Virus record (IMG/VR): IMGVR_UViG_3300025096_002977
Span: 1 to 39,301 of that record
From: a virus
DNA length: 39,301 nucleotides
Reading direction: 5' to 3' (one strand)
The translations under genes and the position numbers were made by a program. Positions within the stretch are counted from its first letter, which is position 1. Every line of letters starts with the position of its first letter. This document shows positions 24,681-29,599 of this stretch, one piece after another. Below the pieces are notes generated by a model, which saw only the letters and a list, made by a program, of their open reading frames with translations, was not told the DNA's origin and searched no databases.

Positions 24681-24903
24681 TCCAAATTCCCGATTGCGTG
24701 CCGTGGAGGTAGTTGTGGAGGCCCACTTTGTTAATCCAAGCTTTTTCAAGCTCGCCGTATTGGCTCTCGGTTGTGCCTCTGCCGTTGGCGTGCTGTAGGG
24801 CGCGGAAATGCACCTCTGCATCGCGCAGCGTGTCATTTAGAACAGCGGCGACAATGTTCATTTCGGTGGAGGTTTTTACGGCGTTCTGTTTTTTGTTCTT
24901 CAT
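24676..24903 (-). CDS. Small early hypothetical protein, MKNK start
   Basis: 75 residues: MKNKKQNAVKTSTEMNIVAAVLN, a helical middle, and a KVGLHNYLHGTQSG end. Its promoter is a perfect copy of the region's consensus and it is the leftward partner of a divergent cassette with a sigma54-like element. Function unknown. Confidence 0.7.
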   Translation of the reverse strand: MKNKKQNAVKTSTEMNIVAAVLNDTLRDAEVHFRALQHANGRGTTESQYGELEKAWINKVGLHNYLHGTQSGIWK

Positions 24904-24911
24904 CTTGACTA

Positions 24912-24940
24912 AATATAGTCTATAAACTTAAAAAAGTCAA
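24912..24940 (-). promoter_or_regulatory. Leaderless promoter
   Basis: TTGACT-N17-TATATT, ATG at +3 (24903). TTGTTCACA at -53 to -61. Confidence 0.78.
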
Positions 24941-25001
24941 TGGTCAATCTGAAGAAGTTGTTCACAGGCCGTGAATAACTCCGGCCTGTTACTTAAATAA
25001 G

Positions 25002-25017
25002 TGGCACGAAACTTGCT
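25002..25017 (+). promoter_or_regulatory. Sigma54-like promoter core, copy 2
   Basis: Identical TGGCACGAAACTTGCT, 24 nt to the right of a TTATTCACA-type inverted pair. Confidence 0.6.
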
Positions 25018-25027
25018 GTTGTTGGGC

Positions 25028-25079
25028 GCTCTCTTAACGCGACAAAGTCTCAATAAAAAACGGGGCTGCCCCGTTTTTT
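25028..25079 (+). ncRNA. Predicted ~50-nt RNA 2 from sigma54-like promoter
   Basis: Same layout: promoter core at 25002-25017, terminator at 25055-25079. The left part differs from unit 1, resembling the inverse of unit 1's flank. Confidence 0.42.
25055..25079. terminator. Bidirectional intrinsic terminator
   Basis: AAAAAACGGGG-CTG-CCCCGTTTTTT, near perfect. Ends the 25867 operon. Confidence 0.85.
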
Positions 25080-25105
25080 GCCTTGTCAACTAAAAAATAT
25101 AAAAC

Positions 25106-25243
25106 TTATTCACTAAACTTGTTGAGCTTTCCTGAATCGTCAAAAACAAAAATCCGATTACCAAAACGAACGCGTTTCACTTTGCGTTTGCGCTGCGTTA
25201 TTTGAGCTTTAAGCTTGTGTAGCTTATTTAATATTTTAATCAT
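25106..25243 (-). CDS. Small basic protein
   Basis: 45 residues, strongly basic: MIKILNKLHKLKAQITQRKR, then RVRFGNRIFVFDDSGKLNKFSE. It follows the 25246-25518 gene after 2 nt and ends just before the terminator at 25055-25079, so it is the last gene of the operon starting at 25867. Possible nucleic-acid binder judging by charge only. Confidence 0.6.
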   Translation of the reverse strand: MIKILNKLHKLKAQITQRKRKVKRVRFGNRIFVFDDSGKLNKFSE

Positions 25244-25245
25244 TG

Positions 25246-25518
25246 TTATTTGTAAATGGGAGTTGAGGTGTCGTTGCGATACGTGCGAAGGTCTTCAAGG
25301 TAATCTTCTACCTCGTCTTTACTTGCATAAAGCAAATCTTCAAAAGGTATTGTGATACCCGCGCCATTATCGACGGACTGACCATCAAAGGTCTCGAGCC
25401 AAACCCCTTCGCATGGAATAACGTTCACAAGGCGAACAGCTTCCATTGTTCCGGCATAAACGTAAATACGCCCGACTTGCAGATTGTGAGCTTGCCAGCT
25501 TTTATCTATATTCATCAT
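25246..25518 (-). CDS. Small early hypothetical protein
   Basis: 90 residues: MMNIDKSWQAHNLQVGRIYVY, a beta-rich middle and an acidic helix ending in KDEVEDYLEDLRTYR. The end resembles that of the 31341-31568 protein (EEVDSYLEESENL), with a comparable beta-rich first half, so these may be paralogues. Fourth gene of the 25867 operon. Function unknown. Confidence 0.68.
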   Translation of the reverse strand: MMNIDKSWQAHNLQVGRIYVYAGTMEAVRLVNVIPCEGVWLETFDGQSVDNGAGITIPFEDLLYASKDEVEDYLEDLRTYRNDTSTPIYK

Positions 25519-25524
25519 AATCTT

Positions 25525-25593
25525 CTATTCGTTGTCTCTGATTGGATACTCTTTGCCATCGGGCGCGGTGATGGTTTCTTCTCTATCTCTCAT
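25525..25593 (-). CDS. 22-residue micropeptide
   Basis: MRDREETITAPDGKEYPIRD plus two residues, polar and charged, between genes of the 25867 operon (8 nt and 6 nt gaps). It resembles the small KEYPI-type tails common in phage proteins, but at this length it may only be a translated leader for the next gene. Confidence 0.4.
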   Translation of the reverse strand: MRDREETITAPDGKEYPIRDNE

Positions 25594-25601
25594 AATCTTT
25601 T

Positions 25602-25709
25602 TTAGTGTGTTGCGAGGAAGATAGCCAGTTGCTCCTCTTCCCATTGCGTTAGCTTAATGCCCTTTGCGACAGCTTCTAACAGTAGTCTTGCTTGGTATTC
25701 GTTAATCAT
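25602..25709 (-). CDS. 35-residue helical micropeptide
   Basis: MINEYQARLLLEAVAKGIKL followed by an acidic helix and a hydrophobic end (AIFLATH). Its ATG overlaps the stop codon of the 25709-25867 gene by one base (TAATG), a common translational coupling. Function unknown. Confidence 0.5.
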   Translation of the reverse strand: MINEYQARLLLEAVAKGIKLTQWEEEQLAIFLATH

Positions 25710-25867
25710 TATCTTTCCATACTTTCTTCGTAGGTTAACACTCTTGTGCCTTTGCTGCCTTCAGCTTTCTTTTTGGCTTCAGCTTCCTTGTGGAGGGCGG
25801 CAAAATTAGCCATAACCCACTCGCCCCACTTTGGGAGGTTTTCTTGTTTTTCGTTTTTCATTTTCAT
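25709..25867 (-). CDS. Small early protein under palindromic operator
   Basis: 52 residues: MKMKNEKQENLPKWGEWVMA, then a lysine/alanine-rich helix and YEESMER. It is the first gene of a five-gene mini-operon (25867 to 25106). The ATG is exactly at the predicted transcription start of the second copy of the operator-controlled promoter. Function unknown. Confidence 0.65.
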   Translation of the reverse strand: MKMKNEKQENLPKWGEWVMANFAALHKEAEAKKKAEGSKGTRVLTYEESMER

Positions 25868-25873
25868 AATATA

Positions 25874-25910
25874 ATTGTATCACATAGGGTGGGACATCCG
25901 CTGTCCTACC
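25874..25910 (-). promoter_or_regulatory. Promoter with palindromic operator, copy B
   Basis: GGTAGGACA-N5-TGTCCCACC (25888-25910), 8 bp, TACAAT; ATG at predicted +1 (25867). Drives a five-gene operon. Confidence 0.75.
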
Positions 25911-25921
25911 ATTAAACTTTT

Positions 25922-26158
25922 TTATCTTATCTCATTTACAGCCTTTTCAGCTTCTACGCACTCAGCGTGACAGTGCGAGTAAATCGCTTTAATGTCATTG
26001 GTGCGATAAATCGCAGCGCTACCAACTCCACCGAAATGCTCGCCATAAATGCGAACTTCAATGTCATTGACTTCAATCTCTGTCACAACGTCGAAGCGTG
26101 TGATGTTCTCAGCAATAAATTCTTGCTCTTCTTTGTTCAGTTTCATTTTCATTTTCAT
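25922..26158 (-). CDS. Small early protein under palindromic operator
   Basis: 78 residues from the ATG at 26158. A start at 26188 would begin inside the operator and is rejected. MKMKMKLNKEEQEFIAENIT is followed by alternating acidic and aromatic residues (VRIYGEHFGG) and a cysteine/histidine stretch (YSHCHAECVEAEK). The ATG coincides with the predicted transcription start. Function unknown. Confidence 0.7.
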   Translation of the reverse strand: MKMKMKLNKEEQEFIAENITRFDVVTEIEVNDIEVRIYGEHFGGVGSAAIYRTNDIKAIYSHCHAECVEAEKAVNEIR

Positions 26159-26164
26159 AAGTAA

Positions 26165-26201
26165 ATTATAGCGCAGAGGGTGGGACATCCGTAGTCCTAC
26201 C
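26165..26201 (-). promoter_or_regulatory. Promoter with palindromic operator, copy C
   Basis: GGTAGGACT-N5-TGTCCCACC (26179-26201), 8 bp, TATAAT; ATG at predicted +1 (26158). Confidence 0.75.
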
Positions 26202-26212
26202 CGTTAACTTTT

Positions 26213-26437
26213 TTACATTTCCGAATACGTGCCATCATAGCAATTTGGCTCATAATCCTCTGGGCCACAATCGGCATAGAACTCCTCTGCCGTGGGCATC
26301 ATGTCAGAAAAGCTTTCCGCGTCTTGCAATTCCCTCGTGGTCATTTGGGCCGCGATGCGGTTGGCGTGGTCTTGGTCGGTTGCTTTCACGAACTCGTTGC
26401 GTCCGTTTACTTTTACTGTGAAGATTGCTTCGTTCAT
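26213..26437 (-). CDS. Small early protein sharing HA-RIA and DAESF modules
   Basis: 74 residues from the second ATG (26437), which gives a 2-nt leader; the first ATG would start before transcription. IFTVKVNGRNEFVKATDQDH matches the N-terminal half of 27437-27631, and DAESFSDMMPTAEEFYADC matches 23292-23576. It looks assembled from modules found in two other genes. Function unknown. Confidence 0.7.
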   Translation of the reverse strand: MNEAIFTVKVNGRNEFVKATDQDHANRIAAQMTTRELQDAESFSDMMPTAEEFYADCGPEDYEPNCYDGTYSEM

Positions 26438-26445
26438 CATGATTA

Positions 26446-26474
26446 AACTTAATCCATAAACTTAAATAAGTCAA
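26446..26474 (-). promoter_or_regulatory. Leaderless promoter
   Basis: TTGACT-N17-TAAGTT, ATG at +3 (26437). TTATTCACA at -44 to -52. Confidence 0.72.
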
Positions 26475-26482
26475 TAGCAAAG

Positions 26483-26491
26483 TTATTCACA
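26483..26491. promoter_or_regulatory. TTATTCACA site
   Basis: Perfect copy over a stop codon, -44 to -52 from the 26439 start. Confidence 0.62.
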
Positions 26492-26770
26492 ATCAAAAGT
26501 GAACGTTTCGCCGCCATCGTAAGAATACGCCTCAACCTCATTGCAAAAGGGCAAAACGTTTTGAAGTTTTACCGTTTCGACCTCCACGCCGAAATCATCA
26601 AAAGAATGCCAGCCAGTAATTTTGTAGGTAATATTAAAATCTCTTGCGTCTCCCTCTTGGGCGGGGCGTGTAAGAGTAACCTCGCCTTCCTTGTCAAAGA
26701 CTTGCTGCCCGTTACAGGTTGGGTAGTTGTTGTGGTAGGTCGCTTGGTAGGTTGTTTGTTCGTTTTTCAT
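26483..26770 (-). CDS. Small early hypothetical protein, MKNE family
   Basis: 95 residues: MKNEQTTYQATYHNNYPTCN, beta-rich middle (FNITYKITGWHSFDDFGVEV) and acidic, cysteine-containing end (FDCE). Its promoter is a perfect consensus and lies beside the third divergent cassette. Function unknown. Confidence 0.72.
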   Translation of the reverse strand: MKNEQTTYQATYHNNYPTCNGQQVFDKEGEVTLTRPAQEGDARDFNITYKITGWHSFDDFGVEVETVKLQNVLPFCNEVEAYSYDGGETFTFDCE

Positions 26771-26778
26771 CTTGAGTA

Positions 26779-26807
26779 AATATAGTCTAGTTTCTTAAAT
26801 AAGTCAA
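26779..26807 (-). promoter_or_regulatory. Leaderless promoter
   Basis: TTGACT-N17-TATATT, ATG at +3 (26770). TTATTCACA at -42 to -50. Confidence 0.8.
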
Positions 26808-26857
26808 ATTAAATTATTCACAGGCTGTGAATAACTCCGGCCTGTTACTTAAATAAG

Positions 26858-26873
26858 TGGCACGAAACTTGCT
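26858..26873 (+). promoter_or_regulatory. Sigma54-like promoter core, copy 3
   Basis: Identical TGGCACGAAACTTGCT. All three cores keep the same distance to the inverted pair and to the terminator. Confidence 0.6.
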
Positions 26874-26883
26874 GATGATGGAG

Positions 26884-26933
26884 TATTGATAATGAGACTA
26901 GGTTGCAATAAAAAACGGGGCTGCCCCGTTTTT
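26884..26933 (+). ncRNA. Predicted ~50-nt RNA 3 from sigma54-like promoter
   Basis: Promoter core at 26858-26873, terminator hairpin at 26911-26933. Nearly the same left part as unit 1 (ATAATGAGACTAGG). Confidence 0.42.
26911..26933. terminator. Bidirectional intrinsic terminator
   Basis: AAAAACGGGG-CTG-CCCCGTTTTT. Confidence 0.82.
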
Positions 26934-27004
26934 CGGGAAAGAGCAAGAACTTTCTAATCTACCAGACTCTAAAAATAAAAGTGACTTTTATAAATACTGG
27001 AATA

Positions 27005-27033
27005 AAAAAACCTCACACCTTACGGTGCGAGGT
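27005..27033 (-). terminator. Intrinsic terminator
   Basis: CCTCGCACC-GTAA-GGTGTGAGG then a T-run on the minus strand, closing the 27382 operon. Confidence 0.85.
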
Positions 27034-27054
27034 TTGCTAGTGGGCTTCAATGTA

Positions 27055-27141
27055 CTACCACACGCGGAAGCGGTCAAGCACTTGGATTAATAGAAAGCCG
27101 AAAGCTGCAGCAATCGCTAGGTTGTATTGGTATGGTTTCAT
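27055..27141 (-). CDS. 28-residue membrane micropeptide
   Basis: MKPYQYNLAIAAAFGFLLIQ then VLDRFRVW: one hydrophobic helix with a positive C-terminus. Five nt after the 27146-27382 stop and followed by the strong terminator at 27005-27033. Tiny membrane peptides are common in early phage regions, but this one is short. Confidence 0.5.
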   Translation of the reverse strand: MKPYQYNLAIAAAFGFLLIQVLDRFRVW

Positions 27142-27145
27142 AAAA

Positions 27146-27382
27146 TTAAACCCCCCTTTCAAAAATAGGGCCATAGTCCTCCCAGCAGGAAGCGTGAACC
27201 TCCTCAACGTGGGCGTTGAACCGTTCGCGGTCAAAGGCTGGGTGGGTTGTTTCGAAAAGGTAGCCCCACTGGTCGGTTTGCTCCTCCCTGTTTTGCTGGT
27301 CGTTGATATGTCCCACCACTTCGGCCACGAGGACAAAGTGCTTGCGGGTTAGTTTCATTTTTCTTGCTTCGTTCAGTTTCAT
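27146..27382 (-). CDS. Small early hypothetical protein
   Basis: 78 residues: MKLNEARKMKLTRKHFVLVA, then histidine- and tryptophan-containing helices (VVGHINDQQN, EEVHASCWEDYGPIF). Perfect promoter with a 2-nt leader. Function unknown. Confidence 0.7.
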   Translation of the reverse strand: MKLNEARKMKLTRKHFVLVAEVVGHINDQQNREEQTDQWGYLFETTHPAFDRERFNAHVEEVHASCWEDYGPIFERGV

Positions 27383-27390
27383 CTTGAGTA

Positions 27391-27419
27391 AATATAGTCT
27401 GGTTTCTTAAATAAGTCAA
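27391..27419 (-). promoter_or_regulatory. Leaderless promoter
   Basis: TTGACT-N17-TATATT, ATG at +3 (27382). TTATTCACA at -53 to -61. Confidence 0.8.
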
Positions 27420-27436
27420 TGGATTAATTGTGAAAG

Positions 27437-27445
27437 TTATTCACA
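27437..27445. promoter_or_regulatory. TTATTCACA site
   Basis: Perfect copy over a stop codon, -53 to -61 from the 27384 start. Confidence 0.62.
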
Positions 27446-27631
27446 CCAACCGTGATTATCTACCTCGCTGCTGGGCAGCGTCTCGGCCTGCACCGCACTT
27501 ATGACCCTGCCAAGGCCACAAGCGAAACCCATCGTTGTGGCAATACGTTTAGCGTGTGCCTCGTCACGGGCATTGATAAAAGAGGTTTCGCCGTAGGCCC
27601 AACTAACTTCGAATGTTTGTTCTTGTTTCAT
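27437..27631 (-). CDS. Small early protein with HA-RIA module
   Basis: 64 residues: MKQEQTFEVSWAYGETSFIN, then EAHAKRIATTMGF, which matches QDHANRIAAQM in 26213-26437, suggesting a shared small domain. Ends in HGWCE. The leader is 2 nt from TACATT. Function unknown. Confidence 0.7.
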   Translation of the reverse strand: MKQEQTFEVSWAYGETSFINARDEAHAKRIATTMGFACGLGRVISAVQAETLPSSEVDNHGWCE

Positions 27632-27639
27632 CTGAGGTA

Positions 27640-27668
27640 AATGTAACTCACTTTCTTAAATAAGTCAA
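27640..27668 (-). promoter_or_regulatory. Leaderless promoter
   Basis: TTGACT-N17-TACATT, ATG at +3 (27631). TTATTCACA at -54 to -62. Confidence 0.75.
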
Positions 27669-27686
27669 ACAGTTTCTTAAAAAAAG

Positions 27687-27695
27687 TTATTCACA
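27687..27695. promoter_or_regulatory. TTATTCACA site
   Basis: Perfect copy with no gene stop here, -54 to -62 from the 27633 start, showing the site does not need a coding role. Confidence 0.62.
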
Positions 27696-27871
27696 TAGTT
27701 ATTAACAATAGTATAGTAGTAATGATTAATTAATTAAAAATGATTTTCTTGGTACAGGTTTAGGTGTTTATTTGACTCTTATTTGTTTCCTTTCTTATTC
27801 GCTTCTTATTTGTCTATTATTTAATTATTATTTTCTTATTATTTGTTTCCTTTTCTATTCTTATTTGATAC
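27696..27871. other. Purine/pyrimidine-biased gene-free tract
   Basis: Repeated TCTTATTTGTTTCC-like blocks on the plus strand (AAGGAAACAAATAA on the minus). No ORF, promoter or strong hairpin. May be a regulatory or untranslated stretch. Confidence 0.45.
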
Positions 27872-27905
27872 AAAAAAAACGCGCCAGCAAAAGCCAACGC
27901 GTCTT
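27872..27905 (-). terminator. Intrinsic terminator
   Basis: ACGCGTTGGC-TTTT-GCTGGCGCGT then a T-run on the minus strand; follows the endolysin-side empty region. Confidence 0.75.
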
Positions 27906-27934
27906 TTATGATGATACGAACAAGAACGAACTAA

Positions 27935-28432
27935 TTACTTTAACTTATAAAACTTGTGTTGTCCAATTATTTTAACAGGTTTAATCGCTATTCTGATTTT
28001 TTTATTATTCTTTATAATAGTCTTATAACTCCAATAAGGCTTCTTCACTAGCGCGCAATAATGATCTGCGTTATTCACGTAGGCGGTTTCTAGCTTACCG
28101 ATACTTAAAGCTAACCTCTTTGCATATTTGGATTGTTTATTATTATTATTTAGTAGCGCGGGAAGTTTAGCGCGGTTTGGATCGTTTTTGTTCCAGCAAG
28201 AGAATTGCCAATCTTGTCTGCAGACTGCGCGTGCGCTTATTCCGCGATTTATAGCCCGCTTTTGAATGATGCAGGCGACGGCGTACATTCCGGCCTCGCC
28301 TTGATTGCGAGCCTCTCCTAGAATCGTCATTGCGACTATTTCTTGATCGGGCGTTAGTTTCAAGGAGTTAGCATACGCCATAGATACCACGCACAAATTA
28401 AAGATAATAATAATTCCATATATCGCTTTCAT
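27935..28432 (-). CDS. Exported SleB/CwlJ-type endolysin
   Basis: 165 residues. A Sec signal peptide (MKAIYGIIIIFNLCVVSMAYA) is followed by ILGEARNQGEAGMYAVACII, the Hydrolase_2 motif of the SleB/CwlJ family of cell-wall hydrolases (probable catalytic E40). Downstream cysteines in CRQDWQFSCWN suggest a disulfide in the periplasm. It should degrade host peptidoglycan. It sits in the early-type small-gene region, far from the holin, with its own promoter (leader 1 nt). Confidence 0.85.
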   Translation of the reverse strand: MKAIYGIIIIFNLCVVSMAYANSLKLTPDQEIVAMTILGEARNQGEAGMYAVACIIQKRAINRGISARAVCRQDWQFSCWNKNDPNRAKLPALLNNNNKQSKYAKRLALSIGKLETAYVNNADHYCALVKKPYWSYKTIIKNNKKIRIAIKPVKIIGQHKFYKLK

Positions 28433-28439
28433 TTGGCTA

Positions 28440-28467
28440 AGTGTATAGATTTAATTAAATAAGTCAA
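28440..28467 (-). promoter_or_regulatory. Leaderless promoter of endolysin
   Basis: TTGACT-N16-TACACT, ATG at +2 (28432). No TTATTCACA upstream. Confidence 0.62.
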
Positions 28468-28475
28468 GAGGTTTT

Positions 28476-28694
28476 TTAACATCTATCTGGAAGCATCCAA
28501 TCCTCTCGGATGCGTAAAGTTATTTCAACTGACTCGTCAATTAGTTTTACAACGTCATCGGCAGACTCCTCACCCATTTGTATTTGTCCGTGCGTTTTCA
28601 TCCACTCGGCAACGTGTAGCTTGAGCCTTTCAATCATTACCTTGTCATACATTTGAGAGTCGAAAATATGATGCTTATGTAATTGTGGTTCCAT
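28476..28694 (-). CDS. Small hypothetical protein
   Basis: 72 residues: MEPQLHKHHIFDSQMYDKVM, helical, then acidic ESADDVVKLIDESVEITLRI. It directly follows the 28695-28886 gene with no gap and is the last of a four-gene operon from 29168. Function unknown. Confidence 0.65.
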   Translation of the reverse strand: MEPQLHKHHIFDSQMYDKVMIERLKLHVAEWMKTHGQIQMGEESADDVVKLIDESVEITLRIREDWMLPDRC

Positions 28695-28886
28695 TTAGTC
28701 CTCCAATACATCAAACCCAACAACCTCACCATAATGACTGATAACATCTTCGTCAGGAATGTTTACCCAACCAACGCACCCGTCCCAAAGCACTTGTTTC
28801 AAGTCCCTGTCTTTCAATCCTTCAAATTCGGATTCAGCAAGTAACTCCCTCATTTCGTTAATTTCTTCTTTAGTATAATCTTTCAT
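28695..28886 (-). CDS. Small acidic hypothetical protein
   Basis: 63 residues: MKDYTKEEINEMRELLAESE, then VLWDGCVGWVNIPDEDV and an acidic end. It is third in the 29168 operon, 17 nt after the 28904-29056 gene. Function unknown. Confidence 0.65.
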   Translation of the reverse strand: MKDYTKEEINEMRELLAESEFEGLKDRDLKQVLWDGCVGWVNIPDEDVISHYGEVVGFDVLED

Positions 28887-28903
28887 TTAATCCTTTTTTC
28901 ATT

Positions 28904-29056
28904 TTAATAAATAAAGGTTACGCCCACGATCTCCTCGCGTGGGTAGAAGAGATTGAACTTGCGGATCGCGTGCGCGCGACTCTCTGCGGCAATCGTTACT
29001 CTGCCACCGTAAACGGTGCAGACCTCATAAGTATGACAATTAACTGAGTTTCTCAT
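28904..29056 (-). CDS. Small hypothetical protein
   Basis: 50 residues: MRNSVNCHTYEVCTVYGGRV then TIAAESRAHAIRKFNLFYP, with the HA-IRK pattern loosely like the HA-RIA module of other small proteins here. It overlaps the 29040-29168 gene by 17 nt. Function unknown. Confidence 0.6.
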   Translation of the reverse strand: MRNSVNCHTYEVCTVYGGRVTIAAESRAHAIRKFNLFYPREEIVGVTFIY

Positions 29057-29168
29057 TTTTAACCTTTTTGGATTTTTCTATCTTCGTCTTCGCGCCAAAG
29101 ATTTGTTGTTGAAGTTTGTACCACTCAAGTACTCGTTGCATTTGTTTTAGAGAATCTTGTTCGCTCAT
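29040..29168 (-). CDS. 42-residue charged early peptide
   Basis: MSEQDSLKQMQRVLEWYKLQ followed by a lysine-rich helix. First gene of a four-gene operon (29168 to 28476). The promoter is TTGACT-N17-TAAGTT with a 3-nt leader. Function unknown. Confidence 0.6.
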   Translation of the reverse strand: MSEQDSLKQMQRVLEWYKLQQQIFGAKTKIEKSKKVKNEKLS

Positions 29169-29177
29169 CGTTAAAAT

Positions 29178-29206
29178 AACTTACACTCTTTACTTAAATA
29201 AGTCAA
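29178..29206 (-). promoter_or_regulatory. Leaderless promoter
   Basis: TTGACT-N17-TAAGTT, ATG at +4 (29168). Confidence 0.7.
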
Positions 29207-29378
29207 GATGTTTTTTGCATAATTCACACCCACACCCCTCTATAAAAGAACCTTCGACAGGTTCTCTCTTCGTTCGGACGGGGAACTTGCACTTGAGGCA
29301 AAGGCCGTTGTTCTCCGATAACAGTAAAGCAACGTTGCCGCAGCTCTTACACTTTTCTCTCTTAACCTTAAAAGTCAT
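29190..29378 (-). CDS. Small zinc-ribbon protein
   Basis: 62 residues: MTFKVKREKCKSCGNVALLL with CX2C, then CLKCKFPV (second CX2C) and a third cluster GCGCELCKK. Up to two zinc ions could be bound. The ATG is exactly at the predicted transcription start. Upstream repeats of ATGATCG may be its control region. Probable nucleic acid- or polymerase-interacting protein (inference). Confidence 0.72.
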   Translation of the reverse strand: MTFKVKREKCKSCGNVALLLSENNGLCLKCKFPVRTKREPVEGSFIEGCGCELCKKHLDLFK

Positions 29379-29384
29379 AATGAT

Positions 29385-29413
29385 AATGTAACCTGTAAAC
29401 TTAAAAAAGTCAA
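29385..29413 (-). promoter_or_regulatory. Leaderless promoter of zinc-ribbon gene
   Basis: TTGACT-N17-TACATT, ATG at +1 (29378). Confidence 0.72.
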
Positions 29414-29599
29414 TGCCTTTTTTTGAGTTTCTTGTAAAGGGGTGTTTTCTCCGATGCGAAATATTGCGTTTTTAAGAAACTTGCCGATCATTTTTTGCGT
29501 TTTTTGGTTGGCAAATTGATTTGTCGATCATTTGTGAGCGGCTAATAGGGGTAATTAAATGCAATTAATTAGGGCAATTAGAAATAAAAATAAGAGGCA
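29414..29599. other. Gene-free upstream region of zinc-ribbon gene
   Basis: Contains direct repeats ATGATCGACAA and ATGATCGGCAA (minus strand) about 40 bp apart and repeats of CAATTA. May hold the control region for the 29378 promoter and the 3' end of the structured RNA. Confidence 0.5.

Larger units (their letters stand above)
24958..25079. repeat. Divergent regulatory cassette, copy 2
   Basis: About 122 bp, same order; pair TTGTTCACA-GGC-CGTGAATAA. Leftward promoter at 24912-24940. The pre-terminator sequence differs. Confidence 0.75.
26814..26933. repeat. Divergent regulatory cassette, copy 3
   Basis: About 120 bp; perfect pair TTATTCACA-GGC-TGTGAATAA. Leftward promoter at 26779-26807. 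Confidence 0.75.

Noticed and set aside
23718-26960. Tiny ORFs starting ATGAGACTAGG in cassettes 1 and 3
   Set aside because: They read through the terminator hairpin, differ in length and are absent from cassette 2, so they look accidental.
28064-28076. TTATTCACG inside the endolysin gene
   Set aside because: One mismatch, inside coding sequence and not placed relative to a promoter; likely chance.
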